A stretch of 19,551 nucleotides of DNA from an uncultured Bacillota bacterium (GTDB lineage Bacteria > Bacillota > Clostridia > Christensenellales > UBA1242). The stretch spans positions 1 to 19,551 of the forward strand of contig CAMUGK010000010.1 of the NCBI GenBank assembly GCA_947088415.1, given 5' to 3'. Every line of letters begins with the position of its first letter. Position 1 is the stretch's first letter. A model generated the notes under the pieces. It was not told the origin of the DNA, did not search any database, and saw nothing but the letters and a program-made list of their open reading frames with translations. This document shows, one piece after another, positions 14,067 to 19,551 of the stretch. The translations under genes and the position numbers were made by a program.

Positions 14067-14927
14067 TTACACCTCTTTACTTATTATCTCTTGACAAGAC
14101 AAAGTTTTATTTTCAATAATTTTGCTGTCTAACACTTTGCAGCCAAGCAAAGTTACACCTTCGCCTAAAATTGAATTGACAACAATATTATTTTCTTGCA
14201 AATAACAATTTTTTCCGATATATGTGTTGCCTTTCAAAACATTGCCACGTTTAATAACAACACCATTTTCTATTTCAACATCGGCATCAATAGTTATGTT
14301 TGATTTATCTAAAAGACAAACCCCATTTTTTTCATGATAATCCAAAATTCGATTTTGTAAGATTTGATAAACACTTGCTAAGGTTTTTCCGTCAATCACT
14401 CTTGTAAACGCTTTTTCATCAAACTTGTCAAGACAGCCTAAGATAAAGTTTTCAATGTTTTGCAAATATGAAATTTTAAAAACATAACCTCTAAGAAGTG
14501 TCATTGCATTAAGACGATTTCTCACAAAATAGTCTGCGATTTTAAAAACAAGATTTTTATATATAAGTGGTGTATCACTGTAAAAAACTGCAATATATGG
14601 TTTTTCTGTTTGAATATTTTTAAGCCTGTCAATAATATTTTCGCTATCTTCAACAACAAGTTTTTGACAATTTCCACCTGCCATAAGCACCCAATCTAAA
14701 CTTGGCCTACCGCAAATGTCTTTACCTAAATTTTCTTCTTGAGTTTTAACAACTACAAACAAAAAGTCATCTGCAACCCAATCATAATTTTGATTAGATA
14801 GCACTTCTTCTGGCAAAATCGAACTTTCTTCTTGAATTTCTTCTTCAACAGGAAGATTGTCAAAATCGAAAGCAATTTGATTTTTTGCTATTTCTTGTGG
14901 TTTTTGTGTAATTTCTATAGTTTCCAT
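14067..14927 (-). CDS. Degenerate GlmU-like protein (nucleotidyltransferase fold plus short left-handed beta-helix)
   Basis: 286 residues. After an acidic N-terminal tail (1-48), residues about 54-200 follow the GlmU uridyltransferase fold: CGRPSLDWVL matches GlmU CGKPMLEWVL, and FYSDTPLI (115-122) matches the GDxPLI metal site. Residues 195-270 form three or four hexapeptide turns (NRILDYHEKNGV, then ITIDADVEIENGVVI and GNTYIGKNCYL), as at the start of the GlmU beta-helix. The LAAGxGTRM nucleotide loop and the LGTGHAV segment are missing, and the protein stops before the acetyltransferase active site. It occupies the gcaD (glmU) position upstream of pth and mfd. It is probably not a working GlmU; a structural or regulatory role is inferred. 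Start at 14927: no SD, leaderless promoter. Confidence 0.75.
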   Translation of the reverse strand: METIEITQKPQEIAKNQIAFDFDNLPVEEEIQEESSILPEEVLSNQNYDWVADDFLFVVVKTQEENLGKDICGRPSLDWVLMAGGNCQKLVVEDSENIIDRLKNIQTEKPYIAVFYSDTPLIYKNLVFKIADYFVRNRLNAMTLLRGYVFKISYLQNIENFILGCLDKFDEKAFTRVIDGKTLASVYQILQNRILDYHEKNGVCLLDKSNITIDADVEIENGVVIKRGNVLKGNTYIGKNCYLQENNIVVNSILGEGVTLLGCKVLDSKIIENKTLSCQEIISKEV

Positions 14928-14933
14928 AATTAA

Positions 14934-14962
14934 ATTATATACAATTTTTAACAAATTTCCAA
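14934..14962 (-). promoter_or_regulatory. Sigma-A promoter of the GlmU-like/pth/mfd operon, predicted leaderless
   Basis: On the minus strand: -35 TTGGAA (14962-14957), a 17-bp spacer, and a consensus -10 TATAAT (14939-14934). Six bases separate the -10 from the ATG, so +1 falls on its A (14927). The sequence in front of the ATG has no SD. Confidence 0.7.
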
Positions 14963-14990
14963 ACAATTTGAAAAAATCTATCAAATTCAT

Positions 14991-15019
14991 TTTAGTTTAT
15001 TTTAGTTTTGTGCTAAAAT
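14991..15019 (+). promoter_or_regulatory. Extended -10 promoter of the surface protein gene
   Basis: A -35-like TTTAGT (14991-14996), a 17-bp spacer ending in TGC, and -10 TAAAAT (15014-15019). The SD AAGGAG (15030-15035) lies 9 nt before the ATG. Confidence 0.55.
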
Positions 15020-15044
15020 AATTGCATTAAAGGAGTAAATTTTT

Positions 15045-16130
15045 ATGAAAAAATCTATTCGGGTTAAAAACAAGGTCTTTTTGTCATGCATCACAATTCT
15101 TATGCTTGCTGCAAGCGTATTTACTTTCAGCACACTTTCTTCTCCTGTCCAAGCTTCCGAGACAGGTCAAATTTATGCTTCATCTTCCGAATTGAAAGTG
15201 ACTGCATTTGACAGAAAAGGTGGAGAGATAGATGAATTTAACCCTGATGGTCAAATCGGAGGTGTAAATTTCTTCACTTATAATTGGCGTTCAACATCTA
15301 AATTTAAAGTTGAATTTGACACAACAGGTCTCACTCTCACAGCACCTTATTCTTACAAATACTCACTTCAATATTTGGAAAATACACCTAATCATTTTGA
15401 TAATTTAACAACTGTTACCGAAGATATTCCAAATGCATCTGACTCAAACCTTACAAGTTTGGATCAAATTCCATCAATTGAATACTTTATTGATAAGGAA
15501 TCTGGCTCTCCATCTCTTGGACACGAATGGGGAATTTATAGATTTACACTGACTATCAACAATTCAAACCCTTATCACTCTGACTTTATCTATGTTGCTC
15601 CAGACAATCCTCCAACCGAAGAAATAGAGATTACAAAGAAAAATGTCCAACCTGATGGCGATTTAAAAGACGCTACAGCTTATGAATTTACTATCACAAG
15701 TGATAGTTGCAAATATATCAATAAAAATTTAATTCGTTGGTATGTTAAAGGCAAAACTTATGACGGAGTTCAATATGCTTATCATGTTGACGACATTGGT
15801 AGTGATGAATTTTTAACTTCTGACTATCATGAAAATGCCCTTCATGAAGCCACATCTGAAAGAGAAAAAGGCTCTCTCACTTTTAAATTTGAAACTAATC
15901 TTGGTGGAACTTGGGATGTGTTCTGCGTTGTATTCAAAGAAGTTCCCGCTTCAAGAGTTGAAAACATTGCCTCTGCTCAATCTACTAGGTCAAACACAAT
16001 CAATGTTCCAACTGGAAGAGAATTTCACGCTTCATATATAATTTGGATTATCATTGGTGCAGCAGTTCTACTTTTAGGAGTTATCATATTTGTTATTATA
16101 AAATCAGTTAAAAAAGAAAAAGTTTGGTAA
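15045..16130 (+). CDS. Type I cell-surface membrane protein, unknown function
   Basis: 361 residues with a cleavable signal peptide (basic start, hydrophobic core, probable cut after VQA at 37). A large beta-rich ectodomain follows (about 38-325), then one transmembrane helix (about 331-352) and a short basic cytoplasmic tail (KSVKKEKVW). Two halves of the ectodomain are suggested: a first with LGHEWGIYRFTLTINNSN, and a second with GSLTFKFETNLGGTWDVFCVVF. Each ends in a G.W.F/Y strand pattern, like tandem Ig-like domains. There is no LPXTG motif. It is the only plus-strand gene between two minus-strand operons and has its own promoter and terminator. I do not recognise the family; adhesion or envelope sensing are possibilities only. 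Confidence 0.75.
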   Translation: MKKSIRVKNKVFLSCITILMLAASVFTFSTLSSPVQASETGQIYASSSELKVTAFDRKGGEIDEFNPDGQIGGVNFFTYNWRSTSKFKVEFDTTGLTLTAPYSYKYSLQYLENTPNHFDNLTTVTEDIPNASDSNLTSLDQIPSIEYFIDKESGSPSLGHEWGIYRFTLTINNSNPYHSDFIYVAPDNPPTEEIEITKKNVQPDGDLKDATAYEFTITSDSCKYINKNLIRWYVKGKTYDGVQYAYHVDDIGSDEFLTSDYHENALHEATSEREKGSLTFKFETNLGGTWDVFCVVFKEVPASRVENIASAQSTRSNTINVPTGREFHASYIIWIIIGAAVLLLGVIIFVIIKSVKKEKVW

Positions 16131-16170
16131 AAAGCCAAATATTGCACGACTAAACTAATTTAAGATAACT

Positions 16171-16206
16171 AAAAATAAAGCATTGAAAAATTAATGCTTT
16201 ATTTTT
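16171..16206. terminator. Bidirectional terminator between the surface protein gene and the DUF4363 gene
   Basis: A perfect 14-bp inverted repeat (AAAAATAAAGCATT at 16171-16184, complement at 16193-16206) with an 8-nt loop and T-runs on both strands. It reaches the first base of the DUF4363 stop codon. Confidence 0.85.
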
Positions 16207-16604
16207 TATAACACATTATGAATGCTTGCACCCATAAAGTGAAGATAAGATTGACTATAAAAATTTAAATGTTCAAGTGCTATACGAAAATCATCAATAT
16301 TGTCAATAACTATGCAAGCTTTAAGTCTTGCAATTTCAACCCCTATCTCTTGAATACTTTTATGGTTGACCATATAGCACATATTGCTTTCATTTTTCGA
16401 CCAAGAATATTCTATGTTATCAACAAGGTTTATAATTTCTTGATCTCGCAAAGTTTCCCTCTCATGCAGAACTTGTTCAATTTCATATGCTTGGGCTTGA
16501 ACTTGTTTAAGTGAATCTGAGACAATATATTCTTCCAAGATGCAAATGCCGATTAAAAATAAAAATAATATGCCAAAATTTATGTAATGAAAAATTTTTG
16601 TCAT
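16206..16604 (-). CDS. DUF4363 family protein
   Basis: 132 residues with one N-terminal transmembrane helix (about 5-26), followed by a helical, probably extracytoplasmic domain with features typical of DUF4363 (LKQVQAQAYEIEQVL, W followed by a charged helix, and ALEHLNFYSQSYLHF). These proteins are usually encoded right after a DUF421 protein in spore-forming Clostridia, as here: its ATG overlaps the DUF421 stop as ATGA, so the two are translationally coupled. A GGGGTGAT SD lies in the end of the upstream gene. The function is not known; partnership with the DUF421 membrane protein is inferred from the coupling. Confidence 0.8.
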   Translation of the reverse strand: MTKIFHYINFGILFLFLIGICILEEYIVSDSLKQVQAQAYEIEQVLHERETLRDQEIINLVDNIEYSWSKNESNMCYMVNHKSIQEIGVEIARLKACIVIDNIDDFRIALEHLNFYSQSYLHFMGASIHNVL

Positions 16605-17314
16605 GATTTTATCACCCCGCTTGCCGTAAAACTTTGACCTTCCCCTTTCTTTGGTTGGAAATATGCAAGCCCAGCCTTATCTATGGTAAGAAGCAAAACT
16701 TCTTTAATGTTTTTAAAACCTTTTTCTTGAATTATGGAAATTATTGTTTCTTTACTTAATCCTGCAAGTGAAAGGTTTTCTTCCATAATCTTACCTTCGC
16801 TTATAAGTGTTATTGGAATAAAACTTTCTTCTGCACCAGTTTTAAGATCGCCATTTGTTGCTGGCGAAAATTCAGCTTTAGGCATAACAGAAATTTTGCC
16901 ATTAGTTTCCATAATTGCATATTGAACTTGAGATATTGAAAAATAACCAGCATTTCTAAGTGCTGCTAATACATCATCTATTGAGATGTTAAGCATTTTG
17001 ATTGCATTATAGTCAATGCCTTTTGGATTTATCACAATAACAGGTTTGCCTGAAATAAAGCGAGAAAAACCTATGCTGTTTTTTGAAATTAAAGTTAAAA
17101 TAAAGTGCAAAATGGTCAAAGTGAAAAGTGGAACTATTCCATGAAGAACTGGAACTCCAACTTCTGCCATAGGAATTGTGGCAAGATCGGCAATAATAAG
17201 CGTCAAAACAAGCTCAAAAGGTTGCATTTGACCAATCTGCCTTTTGCCCATGATTCTAAAAATAAAAAGCACAATTAAATAAATAATTATTGAACGTAAA
17301 ACTATCGTTAACAT
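16601..17314 (-). CDS. DUF421 (YetF-like) membrane protein
   Basis: 237 residues: three N-terminal transmembrane helices (roughly 5-21, 34-50 and 58-78) and a cytoplasmic two-part domain. The family signature FRIMGKRQIGQMQPFELVL (19-37) and the following IADLATIPM are clear, as are GKPVIVINPKG and the ALRNAGYFSISQVQYAIMETNG segment. In spore formers this family includes several proteins made in the forespore or associated with germination; no reaction is assigned. It begins 28 nt after spoVB and overlaps the DUF4363 gene by 4 nt. There is no SD before the ATG, and a TAAAAT box lies at exactly -12 to -7 relative to it, but there is no convincing -35. Confidence 0.9.
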   Translation of the reverse strand: MLTIVLRSIIIYLIVLFIFRIMGKRQIGQMQPFELVLTLIIADLATIPMAEVGVPVLHGIVPLFTLTILHFILTLISKNSIGFSRFISGKPVIVINPKGIDYNAIKMLNISIDDVLAALRNAGYFSISQVQYAIMETNGKISVMPKAEFSPATNGDLKTGAEESFIPITLISEGKIMEENLSLAGLSKETIISIIQEKGFKNIKEVLLLTIDKAGLAYFQPKKGEGQSFTASGVIKS

Positions 17315-17320
17315 AGTTAT

Positions 17321-17326
17321 ATTTTA
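17321..17326 (-). promoter_or_regulatory. Possible leaderless -10 box of the DUF421 gene
   Basis: TAAAAT on the minus strand, ending 6 nt before the ATG, with no SD. The region 17 bp upstream (AGTATA) is a poor sigma-A -35. A GTATA at 17348-17344 could be a forespore-type -35, but the matching -10 is not good. Confidence 0.3.
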
Positions 17327-17342
17327 AGTAGTTTTACAAAAG

Positions 17343-18869
17343 TTATACTTTTATTGCCTTTTTCTTTGAAAATCTCTTTTTTGTCATATTCCAAAAATAA
17401 GTTACATCAACGACATTGAATATCGAACAAAGAGTAACAAAACTTACCACAGCAGTAATTCCACCTAAAATTATCGATACAACGCTTGGAAAAAAGTTGC
17501 TTGCAAGGCTTGTCACGAAAGAAGAAAGTGCTGCCGATGGAATCATAAGAAGAGAAAGTATACAAATTGGTTTTAAAATTTTAAGTTTAACTTTGGTCTT
17601 CTTCTTTATCATGCGAATATTGAGAAGTGCTGTCACCACAAAACTTATACCCATTCCCCAAACAAGAGCATTTATTCCTACCAAGGACGGCAAAAACCAC
17701 ATTGAAAGAAACATAAATATTGCACCAATTACATAATTGACAAAGCTTTTAACTTCAAGCCCGAGTGAATTAAGCAGAGCCGATGTTATATTTGTAATTC
17801 CAAGTGGAAGCATAACCCATGCTGCCGAAGCAAGAAGAGTTCCACTTAACACCTCGTTATATAAAAACAATCCAGTAAGTTCGCCAACTCCAATATAAGC
17901 TGGCACAAAAAGAGCAGAAACAAAAATGGCAAACAGAATTGAAGTGCGAATGCGTGTTGAAATATATTTTTCATCATTTTTGGCAAGTGCCGAAGAAATG
18001 TCTGGGATTAACGCTGTTGAAAGTGAGCCTATAACTGTGCTTGGAACATAAAGAAGTGGCAATGTCATGCCAACAGCAATGCCATAAAGTGACATGGCTT
18101 GACTTGAAGTATAGCCAATTGTCATAAGTCTTGCTGGAATGATAAGTCCAATCAAAGGTTGAATAAAACTGCCGGCAACTCTTATTCCTGTTATTGGAAG
18201 ACTTTCTTTTAATAGTGGTTTAAACACTTTTTTAGATGGTTTTTTAAGTTTGCCACCATAATAGAAAAATAAAAGAATTACAAAAATCATTGAACCAATG
18301 CAAGCATAAGTCAAACTTAATGCAACATTAAAAGCATTTTCTATGATTGAAAGTGATGACCCCACAATCAAAACACAGATAAAAATTCTAAGCACTTGTT
18401 CATAAAGTTCACTTATGCAAAGTGCAAAATAATTGCCCTGCCCCCAAAGAGCCCCACGAAAAACAGAATAAACTGCACTTGTGACAAGTGCAGGAATTAA
18501 AATAATCAAAATTTCAATGCATCGACTATCTGTGAATAGATTTGCAAATAGATTTTTAAATGCAAAGACAACAATGCAAATTACCAAACTTATTGCAAGA
18601 GAAAAAATAAGAGCTGTTGAAACCAAACTGCCTTCACTTTTTCCGTCTTTTTTAACTCTATACCCTGCACTAAGCCTTGAAATAATAAGCGGAATTCCAC
18701 TTGACACTATTGTAAGAAGCACCATAAAAACCGAAAATGCCACTTGATAAAGTCCAAGCCCTTCAGCACCGACAACCCTTGAAAGATAAATTCTAAACAA
18801 AAAGCCAAGCACTCTTGTAAGAATTGAAAAGAAAGTGATTAAAGCGACAGTTTTAAATAAAGATTTCAT
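17343..18869 (-). CDS. spoVB: Stage V sporulation protein B, MATE/MOP-type flippase
   Basis: A 508-residue polytopic membrane protein of the polysaccharide transporter/MurJ-like superfamily, with about 14 hydrophobic segments. Signatures include the N-terminal LFKTVALITFFSILTRVLGFLFRIYLSR, the VGAEGLGLYQVAFS loop and GIPLIISR. SpoVB is thought to move lipid-linked peptidoglycan precursor across membranes for spore cortex synthesis. I start it at the ATG at 18869, because AAGGGG lies 5 nt upstream; the GTG two codons earlier abuts that SD. In Bacillus spoVB lies just downstream of mfd and spoVT; here it is upstream of the pth-mfd operon, across the surface protein gene. DUF421 and DUF4363 genes follow on the same strand. 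Other transporters of the superfamily are a lesser alternative. Confidence 0.9.
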   Translation of the reverse strand: MKSLFKTVALITFFSILTRVLGFLFRIYLSRVVGAEGLGLYQVAFSVFMVLLTIVSSGIPLIISRLSAGYRVKKDGKSEGSLVSTALIFSLAISLVICIVVFAFKNLFANLFTDSRCIEILIILIPALVTSAVYSVFRGALWGQGNYFALCISELYEQVLRIFICVLIVGSSLSIIENAFNVALSLTYACIGSMIFVILLFFYYGGKLKKPSKKVFKPLLKESLPITGIRVAGSFIQPLIGLIIPARLMTIGYTSSQAMSLYGIAVGMTLPLLYVPSTVIGSLSTALIPDISSALAKNDEKYISTRIRTSILFAIFVSALFVPAYIGVGELTGLFLYNEVLSGTLLASAAWVMLPLGITNITSALLNSLGLEVKSFVNYVIGAIFMFLSMWFLPSLVGINALVWGMGISFVVTALLNIRMIKKKTKVKLKILKPICILSLLMIPSAALSSFVTSLASNFFPSVVSIILGGITAVVSFVTLCSIFNVVDVTYFWNMTKKRFSKKKAIKV

Positions 18870-18888
18870 GGACACCCCTTAAAAATAA

Positions 18889-18917
18889 TGTATTAAGTGT
18901 AAATCATGTTTAATACA
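18889..18917. promoter_or_regulatory. Inverted repeat in the spoVB/lysM divergent region
   Basis: TGTATTAA (18889-18896) and TTAATACA (18910-18917) form an 8-bp inverted repeat with a 13-nt spacer, midway between the two divergent start codons. It overlaps TACAAT (18914-18919), the best -10 candidate of the LysM gene. It could be an operator. Confidence 0.4.
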
Positions 18918-18937
18918 ATATTTTAAAAGGAGAAAGC

Positions 18938-19099
18938 ATGGAAATCAAAAATAACCCACTTTATAAAATCAAAGAAGGCGACACATTAAATTCAATTGCT
19001 TTAAAATTCAACATAAACCCAACAAGCATTTTGCTTGTAAATAACATCACACCAAAGAACATTAGAAAGGGCTTTGTTTTGTATATTCCAAAAGTGTGA
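18938..19099 (+). CDS. LysM-only small protein
   Basis: A 53-residue protein that is essentially a single LysM domain: YKIKEGDTLNSIALKFNI, NPTSILLVNNI and KGFVLYIPKV match the three conserved blocks of LysM (YxVxxGDTLxxIA, NP..L...N, I..G..L.IP). The SD AAGGAG (18927-18932) is strong, with a 5-nt spacer, and the stop is TGA. It has no signal peptide, membrane helix or catalytic domain, so it is either cytoplasmic or released inside the spore or mother cell. LysM binds N-acetylglucosamine polymers, and in spore formers such domains target coat and cortex proteins. The divergent neighbour spoVB makes a cortex or coat role plausible, but this is inference. Confidence 0.8.
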   Translation: MEIKNNPLYKIKEGDTLNSIALKFNINPTSILLVNNITPKNIRKGFVLYIPKV

Positions 19100-19144
19100 A
19101 ACAAAATTTATAAATTTAGCAAAAAAGGTTCACTTAAAAATAAT

Positions 19145-19551
19145 TTATAAATCTATAACTTTTTTATTTAATTTTTTAGCATAATCTCTTATTTTCCAAG
19201 AATTTGAATATTTGTCAACACAAAAAGCAATTAAATAATCACTTTCTCTGACTTTCCATTTGTTTGCTTCGATAATTCTTGCTTTATATGGAACATTATC
19301 TAAATCTAACAAAATCACTTCATCATAATTCTTTTGTTCGCTCAAATACCAATTTGCGCACATATAATGTCTATCTAACTGCTCTTTTTTTAGTTCATAA
19401 CATCCTAAAAATTTTTTAAATAAGAGAGGATCAGATATATCATAAGGGTAATAATCTCTTTTTAAATTTTTTAAAAGAAGTTCATATTCCTTTTTGTCTC
19501 TTCTACTAAAAAATTTGTTCGTTTGATAATAAGGTTTTATTTTTATTATTT
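19145..19551 (-). CDS. C-terminal part of a SLOG-like Rossmann-fold protein (partial)
   Basis: The reading frame stays open from the stop at 19145 to the window edge, giving at least 134 residues. An internal ATG at 19363 is probably not the true start. The end of the protein, NKWKVRESDYLIAFCVDK followed by SWKIRDYAKKLNKKVIDL, fits the SLOG/DprA-YpsA pattern (W.V..SD.LIA....., then YA.K..K.vi.l), which forms the second half of a nucleotide-binding Rossmann fold. The upstream part (DYYPYDISDPLLFKKFLGCYELKKEQLDRHYMCANWYLS) contains polar helices. The N-terminal half, including any glycine-rich loop, lies outside the window, so the ligand and function cannot be judged. Confidence 0.6.
   Translation of the reverse strand, partial: IIKIKPYYQTNKFFSRRDKKEYELLLKNLKRDYYPYDISDPLLFKKFLGCYELKKEQLDRHYMCANWYLSEQKNYDEVILLDLDNVPYKARIIEANKWKVRESDYLIAFCVDKYSNSWKIRDYAKKLNKKVIDL

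Noticed and set aside
14928..14990. Longer GlmU-like protein starting at 14990
   Set aside because: The extension covers the promoter, has no SD and adds a hydrophobic stretch unrelated to the family.
19104..19117. 14-bp palindrome AAATTTATAAATTT after the LysM gene
   Set aside because: Pure A/T; expected by chance in such AT-rich DNA and without a T-tract that would make it a terminator.

Overview
The window looks like chromosomal DNA from a spore-forming, AT-rich member of the Bacillota (Clostridia-like, possibly an uncultured gut lineage). The evidence is sporulation genes (spoIIID, spoIIQ, spoVB), Shine-Dalgarno (SD) sites of the GGAGG type in front of many genes, sigma-A promoters with 17-bp spacers, and TGA used as a normal stop. 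No rRNA, tRNA, CRISPR array, insertion sequence or phage gene was seen.

Layout. 1-3000: a PRC-barrel protein, a DUF1858 redox-disulfide protein, the ribosome-splitting GTPase HflX and an unrecognised lipoprotein. 3000-4000: a class II fructose-bisphosphate aldolase, followed by about 210 bp of non-coding, repeat-like sequence. 4200-6022: a sporulation block on the minus strand (YwmB-like protein, spoIIQ, acpP, spoIIID). It looks like a condensed form of the Bacillus ywmB-murAA-spoIID-spoIIQ-spoIIID region. 6073-8334: three envelope genes (a proline-rich tail-anchored protein, a single-pass ectodomain protein and a YbhN/UPF0104 flippase-like membrane protein). 8408-14927: a PrsA-like foldase lipoprotein, mfd, pth and a degenerate GlmU-like gene. 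This is a reduced version of the Bacillus gcaD-prs-ctc-pth-fin-mfd order. 15045-16130: a lone plus-strand cell-surface protein. 16206-18869: spoVB, DUF421 and DUF4363. 18938 to the end: a 53-residue LysM-only protein and the C-terminal part of a SLOG-like Rossmann protein that runs off the window.

The genes combine housekeeping functions (ribosome rescue, glycolysis, acyl carrier protein, peptidyl-tRNA recycling, transcription-coupled repair) with envelope building and sporulation. A sigma-F-type promoter precedes spoIIQ and a weaker sigma-E-type promoter precedes spoIIID, so timing of expression can be read partly from the DNA.

The most unusual signals are three. First, several genes have no SD and have a sigma-A -10 box placed so that transcription should start at or within 2 nt of the ATG (leaderless mRNA). 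Second, a GlmU homologue lies at the gcaD position but lacks the catalytic signatures of both GlmU enzymes. Third, a 12-bp hairpin followed by a U-tract carries the start codon of the YwmB-like gene in its loop. All statements rest on reading the sequence; no database search was run.
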